A DNA stretch of 64,000 bases. Source: an uncultured Desulfuromonadales bacterium (GTDB lineage: Bacteria > Desulfobacterota > Desulfuromonadia > Desulfuromonadales > Geopsychrobacteraceae). Below are positions 45,138-54,961 of the stretch, one piece after another. The stretch lies in NCBI GenBank assembly GCA_945787295.1, contig CALZHQ010000006.1, forward strand, positions 1 to 64,000. The letters run 5' to 3'. Each line of letters opens with the position of its first letter. Within the stretch, counting starts at the first letter, position 1. The notes under the pieces were generated by a model. The model did no database searches, was not told the DNA's origin, and saw only the letters and a list, made by a program, of their open reading frames with translations. The translations under genes and the position numbers were made by a program.

Positions 45138-45809
45138 ATGCCCAATAACACTAAGACTTTTATCGCCACAGTTGCGACCCTGTTGACGGTGCTGTTGCTT
45201 GCCGCTTCTCCGGCACTTGCCTTCAAACGCAGTCTGCGCTGTCAGATTATCCGTGATGCCATCCTGTTTGCTCCGGAAAACCTTCAGGAATACCTGATTA
45301 ACAATTTTGAAGCGGTCCATAAAGGGATTCATCACGTCGATATGCACGACAAGCGCAGCAGCTCCCTCAACCCCTATGATGCCGAAAACATCTACAAATC
45401 CCTGATCGACAGTATCAACAAAGGGAACCTCTGCTCTTACAATACTGCCCATCGCTTCGGAGTTTTGGCCGGCTATCTAGCCGAAGCGGTCAACCCGGCC
45501 GAGCATAAAAAATTACGTGATCTGGTTCCGGGTCAGGTCCTTTACGATGGGCAACATCCGGTGGGAGAAATTCATGACAGTTTATCGCGTATTATCCGCA
45601 ATTATCGCAACCCCTACCTGGGTCAGCAGCGACGAGATGTAACCGATTTTCTTTATGTTGTTGCGGTCAACGAAATTGTCGATCACTGGTGCAGTGCCTG
45701 GCAGGAAGCGGCCCAGGACATCGGCGAGTTGAGACATGCAGGGTACGATATCCAGCGCGTCCGCCAAGCCGACCTGCTGCGCGGAGTTAACCTTAAATTA
45801 CCAGGTTGA
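45138..45809 (+). CDS. Exported helical protein, possibly phospholipase C/S1-P1 fold
   Basis: Exported protein of 223 residues with a Sec signal (LLTVLLLAASPALAF). The mature part is helical and carries scattered histidines in a pattern like zinc-dependent phospholipase C or S1/P1 nuclease-fold proteins: HKGIHHVDMHD, NTAHRFGVLAGYLAEAVNP, GEIHDSL, and VNEIVDHWCSAW. The match is to the general layout only, not to a named family. GGAGGGG lies before the ATG. It stands alone between the lipoprotein operon and a convergent signalling gene. Confidence 0.75.
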   Translation: MPNNTKTFIATVATLLTVLLLAASPALAFKRSLRCQIIRDAILFAPENLQEYLINNFEAVHKGIHHVDMHDKRSSSLNPYDAENIYKSLIDSINKGNLCSYNTAHRFGVLAGYLAEAVNPAEHKKLRDLVPGQVLYDGQHPVGEIHDSLSRIIRNYRNPYLGQQRRDVTDFLYVVAVNEIVDHWCSAWQEAAQDIGELRHAGYDIQRVRQADLLRGVNLKLPG

Positions 45810-45905
45810 CGGATTCGTTAATCGGCAGGTCTGCCGAACATAATTGAAGAGTAAAGACAAACGGTATCAAGGATCAGCCAGGACAGCATCGAATTACGGC
45901 TGAGA

Positions 45906-48095
45906 TCAATCAGGCAGGAGAAAATGTGGCCCCTCGACTGGCTGCTCATTGAGGATGGCCAAGGTGTCCTGTGCGGATAATGCCTTACCGTAGATGTACC
46001 CCTGCACCTCACTGCAACCGAGATTTCGCAGGTAATCGAGCTGTAAAAGATTTTCGACCCCCTCAGCCACCATATGCAGATTCAGGCCTTTGGCCATCAT
46101 GGCAATGGCATCCACAACACAGGATTCATTCTTTTCCTCTTCAATCTCACGGACGAATGAGCGATCAATCTTCAGAGTATTCACGGGGAAATTCTGCAGA
46201 TAGCTGAGCGACGAGTAACCTCGCCCGAAATCATCGATTGCAATCGAAAGACCAAACTCGCGCAACTGACGAAGATTCTTGATGATTTCTGCCTGCCCCT
46301 GCAACAGGCCCTGCTCGGTAACTTCCAGTTCAAAGATTGAAGCATTAAGCCCAAAACGCTGTATGGTCTCTATAAAGTTTTGCACGAAGCTTTCCTGCTC
46401 TAACTGCACCGGTGAAACATTGATCGAAATCTTCATATCGGGGAGCCCCTGCTGCTTCCAGCGCACTAATTCTTCGCAGGTATTGGTCAGCACCCAGTCG
46501 CCGATCGGCACAATCAGCTTCGATTCTTCAGCAATCGAAATAAAATCTCCGGGGAAGATCAAGCCCTTTTCCGGGTGCCGCCAACGCAGCAGGGCTTCCA
46601 TCCCGACGATAATATGGCGGGAAGGATCCACCTTGGGTTGGAAAAAGACTTCAAACTGCTCCTGCTCCAGGGCCAGGTAAAGATCCCGCTCAACCGAAAG
46701 GAAGGTCGAATCGCTGCTGTCCATGGCATCACTGTAGAAGCAGTAGCCATCTTTGCCGTTGGCCTTGACATGATACATGGCGATATCGGCACTCTGCAGC
46801 AGTGTCTCCTTATCCTCCCCTGCCAGTGGGTACAAAGCGATGCCGATACTCATGCTCAAGTAAAACTCATGCTTGCTAACCCGAAACGGACGTCGGACCG
46901 ATTTGAGAATTTTTTCCGCAACGGCGGCAACATCCTCTTTACTTTTGATATCCGGCAGCAGTAGTGAGAACTCATCACCACCAAAGCGGGACAGGGTATC
47001 CTCAGCCCGCAGGCAACCGAGAATTCGCTCGGAAACCTGCTGCAGGACCAGATCACCCATTGCGTGGCCGAGCGTGTCGTTGATCAGCTTAAAGCGATCG
47101 AGATCGAGGAACAGCAGGGCAAACTTCTGTCGATTCCTGCGGGCATGGGCAAGGACCTGGGTAATCCGGTCATTGAACAGCACCCGGTTCGGCAGGCTGG
47201 TCAGCAGGTCGTGATAAGCCTGATAGCTGATCCGTGCCTCGGAGCGCTTACGGGCAGTGATGTCGCGGGCACAGCCGAGCGTGCCGATAAAAACCTTTTC
47301 ACCCGCTTCATCTTTCTCATACATGCCGATCGCATTCAGCTCGACCATCAACTCGTAATTATCGAGACATTCGACCCGCTTGCTCGCCTTGTTAACCAGC
47401 AGACGGATCTCGGCATTGCTGGTTGCCCGTTCTCCGGTCCGATGCTCACTGAAAAAACTGTAAATATCATCCGCGTTATGGGAATGGATCAGCTTGGAAA
47501 AGTGCTCCCCGATCAACTCACTCCGCTTGTAACCGAGCAGCTCTTCGACCGTGTCGTTGACGTAGGTAAAGGTTCCATGCGGATCGAGCATATAGATAAA
47601 GTCGGGGGAATTATTGACGATGAAACGATGCATCCGTTCTGATTCACTCAAGGAATGCTCGGTACGATGCAGTTGCCGGGACTGCCAGTAATGCTCAAGA
47701 GCATTTTTTACCGTTGTCAGCAGTTCTTCTGGTTCGTAAGGCTTGCGGATAAAATCGTAGGCACCGTTTCGCAAGGCATTTTTCACGGCAAAAAAAGAAG
47801 ATTCCCCGCTGACGACAATCACTTCAACATCGATCTGCAGCTGCTCGATCCTACGCAGCACCAAGTGTCCATCCATACTTGGCATCTGCAGATCGAGCAA
47901 TACCAGGTTGTAGCATCCCTGTTGCAGTTTATCGAGCGCTTCAGCACCACTGGTCGCCATCTCGACCTGATAGCCGCTGATCCGCAACAACGCCTGCAGG
48001 CTTTCCAGCAGCGCTATCTGATCGTCAACGATCAGGATCTGCGATCGTTTGATTCTGTCAGGAGTGAGGACTCCCTCGATATTTCTCGCCCGCAA
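45906..48095 (-). CDS. Receiver-PAS-GGDEF-EAL protein
   Basis: Cytoplasmic c-di-GMP signalling protein of 729 residues. The receiver domain (about 15-130) has its acceptor Asp in LVLLDLQMPSMDG. A PAS domain follows (about 155-275). GGDEF is intact (SRFGGDEFSLLL, near 370), and the EAL domain has EALLRWRHP (near 500), DDFGRGYSSLSYL and KIDRSFV. Both cyclase and phosphodiesterase sites look complete, so the net output cannot be told. It lies 34 bases downstream of the HDOD kinase gene, which is a likely partner for its receiver. Confidence 0.93.
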   Translation of the reverse strand: MRARNIEGVLTPDRIKRSQILIVDDQIALLESLQALLRISGYQVEMATSGAEALDKLQQGCYNLVLLDLQMPSMDGHLVLRRIEQLQIDVEVIVVSGESSFFAVKNALRNGAYDFIRKPYEPEELLTTVKNALEHYWQSRQLHRTEHSLSESERMHRFIVNNSPDFIYMLDPHGTFTYVNDTVEELLGYKRSELIGEHFSKLIHSHNADDIYSFFSEHRTGERATSNAEIRLLVNKASKRVECLDNYELMVELNAIGMYEKDEAGEKVFIGTLGCARDITARKRSEARISYQAYHDLLTSLPNRVLFNDRITQVLAHARRNRQKFALLFLDLDRFKLINDTLGHAMGDLVLQQVSERILGCLRAEDTLSRFGGDEFSLLLPDIKSKEDVAAVAEKILKSVRRPFRVSKHEFYLSMSIGIALYPLAGEDKETLLQSADIAMYHVKANGKDGYCFYSDAMDSSDSTFLSVERDLYLALEQEQFEVFFQPKVDPSRHIIVGMEALLRWRHPEKGLIFPGDFISIAEESKLIVPIGDWVLTNTCEELVRWKQQGLPDMKISINVSPVQLEQESFVQNFIETIQRFGLNASIFELEVTEQGLLQGQAEIIKNLRQLREFGLSIAIDDFGRGYSSLSYLQNFPVNTLKIDRSFVREIEEEKNESCVVDAIAMMAKGLNLHMVAEGVENLLQLDYLRNLGCSEVQGYIYGKALSAQDTLAILNEQPVEGPHFLLPD

Positions 48096-48129
48096 AATCC
48101 CCCCTAGGGTTGCTCCGTGAGTGAAGTGA

Positions 48130-50175
48130 TTATTTCCCGCAAGGTATCTGCAGTTGGAAACCGGTACCGGTCGATGGCGAACTATGATAGCTGATCCGCC
48201 CCCCTAAATCATCAATCATCCCCTTGACGATGCTCAAGCCGACACCGGCATGTCCAGCACCCTTGGTACTGACCACCGGCCGAAACAGTTTATCCAGCAC
48301 CCGGCTGTCGATGCCAGCACCGTTGTCCTGCACTACAACTTCGGCATAACGGCAGCCGTCCGAACAGTAGCTGTCGCGTGTCGACAGGCTGATAACGCCC
48401 CCTTCCTCAACAGCTTCAGCAGCATTTTTCAACAGGTTCACCAGGATCTGCTTGACCAACACACCGTTGGTGGCAAGATTTTCCAGATCATCCTGCAGGT
48501 CGAATCTGATTTCGATCTGACGCGGCTGCAGATCCGAATCCTGCAGAGCGTCCACCGCTTCGTGGATCAGTCGGTTAAGACTGACATTCTGATCCGGAAA
48601 ACGGGGTAATTCCTGCTGATTGAGATAGTAGTTCAGCACATCATCGATCCGCCGGACCTCACGCTTGATCGCTTCCGGCAATTCACGATTATCATTTTCT
48701 GCCAGCAGATGATGGAGCACCTCTGCATAGTTGCTGATAATGGTCAGCGGGTTGCTCAGTTCATGACTGACCCGGCGCAACAGGGTGTTCCCCTCCGTCA
48801 ACCGTTCCTGCACCCCGTTGGATGACCGTGCCAGTGCGTCACTGACAACCTGAGCAAACATCTGCATGCGCAGATTCTGCAGCGAGGAAAGCTCTTTATT
48901 TTCGAGCCCCAACACAACAGCGCCGAGCAGCTGCCCCTCGCAGCGGAACGGCTGACAGGAATAATTCTCTGTGCCACAGATCCGCAGCAGTAATTGATCG
49001 GTCACCGTCAGCGGTTGCTCAACGTCAAAGGTATTGACGATTTCCCCCTTTACCAAGGCCTGGGCGACCAGACTTGCCGAAGCATCGAGAGGAATTTTCA
49101 ACTCACTGATTAAACGAGCCTGCCCCTCAGCAACGATCCCTGTCAGCTGGTTATGTTTCTGATCCAACAGCAGAAAAACCGCTTCGTTAGCAGGACTGCT
49201 CTCCAGGTAGAGCTCGCGGGCAACCTTCACCAGCTTTTCCGGGCGGCAACTGCCGGCCAGACGGGCCCGGGCGCCTTCTTGATCGGCCAGTGAAAAGATC
49301 AGGTCGACCAAGCGATTCAGAGCCACTTTCAAATCATCCTGCAGCTTTTGTTCGTCGGTCGCCGGAGACTGGGGCTGATACAAACCATGAGCCCAGGAGA
49401 ACAGATAATCGATCTCACTCTGCCGGAACTGAAACAAACGTTCCGCCAAGGCTTCGGTTTCTTTTTCCAGTCGTTGCGGCTGTTGACATATTTGCTGCGA
49501 CAAGCGGGCGATTTTCAATAATTGACTGCTGTTTTCAATCTGGCTGATGTCCGCATGTAAAAAACTAATTGCATCGGGCAAAAAGGAATCGAGTTGCCAG
49601 AGATCGATCAACTGCGCTGCAATCTGCAAATGATCCGTTCCGAACTGCTCCTGCTCGCGCTCACAAAGTTTATAACTGCTGAATGTTTCTTTCGCCAGCG
49701 CGATAAAAGCTTCACCATGCCGGGCAAACTGAGCATGCAGGCCGATATTGAGCAACAAGCCGCAAAGCTGAGCTTCCTCAACATGCGAATAGCTGACGGT
49801 CGGTGCCAGACAGCGGGCCACCCTGCCAGCAACCTGTGAGGAGAACCAGAGGCCATGCAGGTAGCCCAACGCCGCGGGAGAAAAATCATGCGCAACGATC
49901 TGTTTGGCCGCCTGCAGGGCAATCCCGGTGACTACCGGGGTCCCCAGATGCTGAATTGCCGAAGTGATCGGCTCGACCGAGTCTAATGCTCCACTGTGGC
50001 TTTTGCTGGCGGCATGAACGACCCGAGCAGAAAGAGCAGCATCCTGCAACACGATGGCGGCCAAAGATTGAACATTGCTCCCCGAGAGGCAAGCTTCAAT
50101 CAAATCCACCAAGACTTGTGGCATACAAAACAGGCTATTCACATCCTGTTTGCTGGTAACAGTGGCAGAATTCAT
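48130..50175 (-). CDS. HDOD-domain sensor histidine kinase
   Basis: Soluble kinase of 681 residues with an unusual layout. An HDOD domain fills about 1-225 (VLQDAALSARVVHAASKS, ITSAIQHLG). A GAF-like region is at about 310-440. The HisKA box is RRVSHELSNPLTIISNYAEV, and the ATPase domain has NLLKNAAEAVEEGG, DNGAGID and GHAGVGLSIVKG. HDOD domains usually act as docking or regulatory modules and their fusion to a kinase is not common. The ATG at 50175 is the first in frame. It is followed by the REC-PAS-GGDEF-EAL gene on the same strand. Confidence 0.9.
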   Translation of the reverse strand: MNSATVTSKQDVNSLFCMPQVLVDLIEACLSGSNVQSLAAIVLQDAALSARVVHAASKSHSGALDSVEPITSAIQHLGTPVVTGIALQAAKQIVAHDFSPAALGYLHGLWFSSQVAGRVARCLAPTVSYSHVEEAQLCGLLLNIGLHAQFARHGEAFIALAKETFSSYKLCEREQEQFGTDHLQIAAQLIDLWQLDSFLPDAISFLHADISQIENSSQLLKIARLSQQICQQPQRLEKETEALAERLFQFRQSEIDYLFSWAHGLYQPQSPATDEQKLQDDLKVALNRLVDLIFSLADQEGARARLAGSCRPEKLVKVARELYLESSPANEAVFLLLDQKHNQLTGIVAEGQARLISELKIPLDASASLVAQALVKGEIVNTFDVEQPLTVTDQLLLRICGTENYSCQPFRCEGQLLGAVVLGLENKELSSLQNLRMQMFAQVVSDALARSSNGVQERLTEGNTLLRRVSHELSNPLTIISNYAEVLHHLLAENDNRELPEAIKREVRRIDDVLNYYLNQQELPRFPDQNVSLNRLIHEAVDALQDSDLQPRQIEIRFDLQDDLENLATNGVLVKQILVNLLKNAAEAVEEGGVISLSTRDSYCSDGCRYAEVVVQDNGAGIDSRVLDKLFRPVVSTKGAGHAGVGLSIVKGMIDDLGGRISYHSSPSTGTGFQLQIPCGK

Positions 50176-50636
50176 AACAACCAAGAAAAGTCAGAGTTTT
50201 ATATCAGAGCCAACACCTCGTAAGCCCACGGCAACAATTATTCACTTTTGATTATCTACAATAACGCCCAAGCAAGCAACCAGTAAATAGATAGTTTACC
50301 TTAATATTACAAGTACTTAGGCGCTTCGAGCAGACCACGGCGAGTTCATTAAGAAAGACAAACCACAACATTAACGCAATCTACCCTTATTCTCACCTAA
50401 AACCGTCAACAACCTAGAATCATGACAATCTCCAAACCCCGGAAGCAACAAAAAACTATAAAACCCCAGCATCCCACAGCAGCAAACGCTGTCAAAAAAA
50501 GCGCAACATTAGCCGATCAATACGATTTATCTCGTTGAGATGAAAACCTACGGCAAGCCAGTCCGACCAACCTCCAGGCCCAAAACCAGCAATATAAGTC
50601 CGATCCACAGCTCAACATCGCCATGCCTGAGTTTCT
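50176..50636. other. Intergenic region between divergent signalling genes
   Basis: About 460 bases with many stops in all frames. It must hold the promoter of the HDOD kinase gene. A 38-codon frame at 50422-50538 has no ribosome binding site. No RNA gene or repeat was recognised. Confidence 0.4.
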
Positions 50637-50665
50637 TTGACAGGCGCTGATTGCAGCTATATACT
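50637..50665 (+). promoter_or_regulatory. Strong sigma70-like promoter
   Basis: TTGACA (50637-50642) and TATACT (50660-50665) are 17 bases apart, near the ideal. The start site would be close to 50672, so translation must begin at the ATG at 50705 rather than further upstream. Confidence 0.8.
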
Positions 50666-50704
50666 CTGCTGAGTAAAAAATGTACTTACAAGCCGGGGAG
50701 CACG

Positions 50705-53524
50705 ATGACGCCTTATACTGAACTGCAGATCGAACAACTGATCGAACAGATCGATCGCTTCGGCAAAGAGAACCTCGAAGAAATATTGCACAAACTGATC
50801 GAAGCGGTTCAACTCCTGGTAGAAGGGCGCTGCCGGATCTATCTGGAGGATTTAACTCAAGGAGCCCTGACCTGCGCCGCCGCCGCCGGCGGCGAAGTCG
50901 GACAGGTCCGGGAAAAATCCTTTCCGATCAACGACAGTCGCTATCTGGTTGCCAAAGTTTACCAGCAACAGGAAGAACTGGCGATCGATGATTTGAATCA
51001 GCACCCTGATGATATGCCGATTACCGCCGGGATTCGTCGCGCCGGGGCCAGTTATCAAATGCCGCTGACCCATCAGGGCAGACCGATCGGCGTCCTCTGC
51101 CTCGACCGCGGACGACCGGGTCTCTTCCCAGCGGAAGCGGCCCTACAACAAATCAGGCAACTGTTGACGACCATTATTCCGACCTTGGATCGGGCCCGAA
51201 AATACGATCAGCAACTGCAGCTGGCCCGGCGGGTTGACGAAGCGAAAAAACGCGAAGCAGCTCTGTTTATGGTCCAGTCCGCAGCACACCTGATCGAGCA
51301 GGTTGCACTCGCCTCGGTGCTGATTCCAATCCCGGCAGCAGAGGAAGGGGAACGCACCCTGCAAATTCTTGCCGCCTACTCCAAGGAAGCGGAGGCGGGC
51401 AAACTCTACAAGCAGGAACGACTGATCAACCTGAGCCCCGGACAATCGCTGGTCTCCCGTTTTATCGACCGGGCCGGAATCATCATCGACGACAGCCTGC
51501 TCTCACCGCTCTACCTGCCCGACCTGGCGACGGAGACCTTGCAGAAACAGTTCCTTACCGAAGAACTCGGCCTGAAATCCCTCTACATGGTCCCCCGCTT
51601 CGACCAACAGAGCCGCCGACTTATCTGCCTGGTCAACTACTACACCAAAGAACATTATCAGTTCACTCCCTTTGAGCGCGGCCTGCTGGAAGCCCATGCC
51701 GAAATGGCGCAACGGGTGGTTCAGGAAATTGGCGACGAGCACCTCGAGGTGCAGATCCTTTCCGAGATCGGTGATCTGCTCCAGCAATCGAGCGATGGAC
51801 TGCAACCGTTCCTGCGCCGGGTCCTGTCGAAAGCCACCCAGCTGATCGACGCCGACACCGGCAGCATCGCCCTGGTTCGCAAGCAGGAGGGCGAACGCTG
51901 GCTCCTGGTTGAGGATGCCCAGGGCAACTTGATCGGCGCAAAAAACAAGGACTGGCTGAAAAAATACATTCCGCCGATCCGGGTGGGCGGAATGGAGTTA
52001 CCGGAAGAACAGCGCAGTCTGACCGGTTCAGTTGCGGCCTCCGGAAAACCGGCCATCCTGGCCGACACCCATGACCAGGAGACAAGCAAAGGCTTCTACC
52101 TGCAAGTGACCGATGCGATCCGCAGCGAAATTGCAGTGCCGGTCATTTACGACGAAGAAGTGCTGGCCGTGATCTGCCTCGACAGTCGCCGGCCCCACCA
52201 TTTCACCGGCGAACACCGCCGGATTCTGCTGATTATAGAGAGGATGATCGGCCACCACCTGGCGATCCTGCAAAAGATCGAACAACTGACCAGTGAAATC
52301 GATCGGTTACGGCAGGATGTTGACTACAAGGATCCGAGCATTTCCTCCTACCGTCTCGGCAACATCATCGGCAACTCGGAAAAAGCACAAACAATTATCG
52401 AAACGATTCAACGGATCACTCCACCCCTCTGCCAGCGACTGGCGATGTGGAAGCAGCCAGATTCCAGCGACCAGGGTGAGTTTCTCGGCCTGCCGTCGAT
52501 CCTGATCACTGGCGAAACCGGGGCCGGCAAAGAGTTCCTGTTCAACAACCTGTTCACCCAGCTCAACCGCATCTACAGTGAACTACTGCCCGGGCAGGGC
52601 ACCCTGCCCCTGAAAAAAACCAACATTGCCGCCTACAGTGGTGAATTGACCTACTCGGAACTGTTCGGCCACAAACGTGGTGCCTTTACCGGAGCCCACA
52701 CCGATCGTCGCGGCATCCTTGAAGAAGCACACGGCGGTGTGGTTTTTCTCGATGAAATCGGTGATGCCGACCCCAAAACCCAGGTGCAGTTGCTGCGTTT
52801 TCTCGACAACGGCGAATTTGTCCGCCTCGGAGAAAACATCACCCGCCACTCGCAGGCACTCCTGGTGGCCGGAACCAACCGCGACCTGCGACAACTGATC
52901 GCTGCAGGGAAATTTCGCGAGGACCTTTATCACCGCCTCTCGGAATTGATTATCGAGGTCCCCTCACTCAACGAACGGCGTGAGGACATCCCCGACCTGG
53001 CAGTCCACTTTCTGGGCCGGCTCTTTCAAGTTTACCGCCAGCCGGAACAATCGGCGAATGACGCCCCGGTCCTTGGCCCCGAAGCCAAGCAGCTGCTCTC
53101 ACAGCATCACTACACTGGCAACATGCGTGAGTTGCGCAGCATTCTGCTTCGCGCCATGCTGTTTCGCGGCGGCAGGGTCATTCAGAAACAGGACATTGAA
53201 AACGCACTGCAGCCACACAGCAGCGCAATTACCGGAGACCGCAAACAGGAGCTTGAAAAGCAGCTCAGCGAAGGAATTCTGCAACAGCTCTCAAGCTCAG
53301 AGCTGGATTTCTGGCAGGCTATCTATCAACCCTATTCACAGAAGGAGATTACCCGGGAAGTGGTCTTGAAAGTGATTGAAGAAGCGCGGCGTCAAGGAGC
53401 GAACAGCATGCCGAAGTTGGCCCGCCTGCTGCGCGCCTGCGACCCTGCCGACCGCACGCAGGAAGGCCGAAAAACCTTTTTCCGCTTCAAAAATTTTCTC
53501 TATAAAACGATTCGCGTCAGCTGA
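50705..53524 (+). CDS. Multi-GAF sigma54-interacting regulator
   Basis: Regulator of 939 residues. The first 560 residues contain two or three GAF-like domains (for example near 20-165, 195-350 and 360-530; ITGSVAASGKPAILAD is typical in form). The AAA domain has Walker A GETGAGKE (near 603-610), FGHKRGAFTGAH with the sigma54-contacting loop, Walker B GVVFLDEIGD and an arginine-rich sensor region. The C-terminus is not a standard Fis helix-turn-helix but a helical domain ending KTFFRFKNFLYKTIRVS. It could bind DNA in another way or act from solution. The start at 50705 follows GGGGAG. Target genes are not evident. Confidence 0.9.
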   Translation: MTPYTELQIEQLIEQIDRFGKENLEEILHKLIEAVQLLVEGRCRIYLEDLTQGALTCAAAAGGEVGQVREKSFPINDSRYLVAKVYQQQEELAIDDLNQHPDDMPITAGIRRAGASYQMPLTHQGRPIGVLCLDRGRPGLFPAEAALQQIRQLLTTIIPTLDRARKYDQQLQLARRVDEAKKREAALFMVQSAAHLIEQVALASVLIPIPAAEEGERTLQILAAYSKEAEAGKLYKQERLINLSPGQSLVSRFIDRAGIIIDDSLLSPLYLPDLATETLQKQFLTEELGLKSLYMVPRFDQQSRRLICLVNYYTKEHYQFTPFERGLLEAHAEMAQRVVQEIGDEHLEVQILSEIGDLLQQSSDGLQPFLRRVLSKATQLIDADTGSIALVRKQEGERWLLVEDAQGNLIGAKNKDWLKKYIPPIRVGGMELPEEQRSLTGSVAASGKPAILADTHDQETSKGFYLQVTDAIRSEIAVPVIYDEEVLAVICLDSRRPHHFTGEHRRILLIIERMIGHHLAILQKIEQLTSEIDRLRQDVDYKDPSISSYRLGNIIGNSEKAQTIIETIQRITPPLCQRLAMWKQPDSSDQGEFLGLPSILITGETGAGKEFLFNNLFTQLNRIYSELLPGQGTLPLKKTNIAAYSGELTYSELFGHKRGAFTGAHTDRRGILEEAHGGVVFLDEIGDADPKTQVQLLRFLDNGEFVRLGENITRHSQALLVAGTNRDLRQLIAAGKFREDLYHRLSELIIEVPSLNERREDIPDLAVHFLGRLFQVYRQPEQSANDAPVLGPEAKQLLSQHHYTGNMRELRSILLRAMLFRGGRVIQKQDIENALQPHSSAITGDRKQELEKQLSEGILQQLSSSELDFWQAIYQPYSQKEITREVVLKVIEEARRQGANSMPKLARLLRACDPADRTQEGRKTFFRFKNFLYKTIRVS

Positions 53525-54805
53525 TCAGAAATCAGTTAACGCCTGCTCGACAGAGGATTTGTCGGCAGCCGTCCAGGGACCGACCACCACCAGCTTCAGA
53601 CTATCGGAGCGAAATAGAGCGGTTGCGACCTGTTGCAACAGCTCAGCGCTTAGATGCTGCAACTCAGCTCTATCCTGCTCCAAGGAGCGCAGATAGTTTG
53701 CCTGCAACCCCCAACCGTAACGTACAGCCATCGCCTCAGTCTGATCGCGGGAAAAATCGAGGTCGAACAGGTAGCAGCGCACGGCGGCAGCTAACTCCTC
53801 CGCTGGCACCGGCTGATCGCGTAACTCCTGGAGAACATTCAACAGCTCAGCAATCGCCCGCTGAAAATTTTCCGGCGCTACCGCCAGGTCGATGGCCAGG
53901 TAGCCGGTATCATCCAGCATTGAACAATTCGCCTCAACCGCGTAGGTCAATCCAAGCTGTTCCCGCAATCGCAACGGCAAACGTGCTCCTCCCCCCCAGG
54001 AAAGCAAGCGCCGCAACAGACGCACCGCCAGGGTCCGCTCATCCTGCCGGCCGGCCAGCGGGAAGGCCAGTTGCACACAGATCTGTGAATCGGAATCGCT
54101 GACCCACTGGCATTGCGGCCCGGAAGAAGAGACGGCCGGTGCCGGCAAAACTTCTGACAGCGGCTGAATCGCCCAATCGTCAAATTCCTGCCTCACCAGC
54201 GTTTCAAACTGACTTCGCTCAACCTGACCACAGGCACAGATCACCAGGTTCTGCGGCAGGTACCAGCGCCGATAATAGTCCTCAAGGGCTGTTCGGTCGA
54301 TTCGGCCAAGGGTCTCCGGGGTCCCGATCAGCGAATCGCCAAGAGGGTGCCCCGGCCAAAGCTGCGCAACCATCAGATTGTCGAGGTTAATCTGCACGCC
54401 CTGCTCGTTGTAATCCTCGCGCGCCTCTTCCAGGATGATCCGCCGCTCGACATCGATATCCTTGAACAGTGGCCGTCGCAACATCGAAGCGAACAGCGCC
54501 ACCCCTTCCGCCAAGTAGTCAGGATGCAGACGGGAGTGAAAGCAGGTCGTCTCGGCGTCGGTCGAAGCATTGACCGCCCCGCCAATCGCCTCGAACGCCC
54601 GCTCCAATTCTGTGCTGCTCTCGTATTCGGCGGTGCCGCGAAAGATCATATGTTCGAGAAAATGGGAGATTCCAGAAACTTCGGACGGCTCATTGCGGCC
54701 GCCAACGGCCAGATAGCAGACCAGTTCCGCCGCATGCAACTGCGGCATCGGCACTGTGACCAGTCGGACGCCATTCGTCAAAGTATCAACAAAATATTCA
54801 GGCAT
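53525..54805 (-). CDS. M16-family zinc peptidase
   Basis: Processing-peptidase-like protein of 426 residues. The inverted zinc motif is HFLEH in ISHFLEHMIFRGTAEY, with the distal Glu in RRIILEEAREDYNEQ. The C-terminal half has the M16 inactive-domain pattern (GGGARLPLRLREQLGLTYAVEA). There is no signal peptide, so it is presumably cytoplasmic. It is convergent with the preceding regulator, one base apart. It lies downstream of the heme operon but a terminator separates them. The substrate is unknown. Confidence 0.9.
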   Translation of the reverse strand: MPEYFVDTLTNGVRLVTVPMPQLHAAELVCYLAVGGRNEPSEVSGISHFLEHMIFRGTAEYESSTELERAFEAIGGAVNASTDAETTCFHSRLHPDYLAEGVALFASMLRRPLFKDIDVERRIILEEAREDYNEQGVQINLDNLMVAQLWPGHPLGDSLIGTPETLGRIDRTALEDYYRRWYLPQNLVICACGQVERSQFETLVRQEFDDWAIQPLSEVLPAPAVSSSGPQCQWVSDSDSQICVQLAFPLAGRQDERTLAVRLLRRLLSWGGGARLPLRLREQLGLTYAVEANCSMLDDTGYLAIDLAVAPENFQRAIAELLNVLQELRDQPVPAEELAAAVRCYLFDLDFSRDQTEAMAVRYGWGLQANYLRSLEQDRAELQHLSAELLQQVATALFRSDSLKLVVVGPWTAADKSSVEQALTDF

Positions 54806-54903
54806 TAATTCGTAAACCTAACTTCTGGGAGAAAATCTGCTCAGGCAGGCAAAGTAAATCAGAAGCGCAGGAAAAGCCAGCAAAACAGGTCGTTTCGCCA
54901 GCC

Positions 54904-54937
54904 AAAAAGAAAAAGGACCTCTACCTAGAAGTCCTTT
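54904..54937 (-). terminator. Terminator of the heme operon
   Basis: On the minus strand AAAGGAC pairs with GTCCTTT, with inner pairs and one mismatch, and an uninterrupted T-rich tail follows. It lies 25 bases after the hemB stop. Confidence 0.85.
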
Positions 54938-54961
54938 GACCATGTTATGCAGGATATTTCC

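Noticed and set aside
50422..50538. A 38-codon basic frame (MTISKPRKQQKTIKPQHP...)
   Set aside because: It resembles the N-terminus of some methyltransferases, but has no ribosome binding site and no further domain after the stop. It is probably chance or a faint relic.
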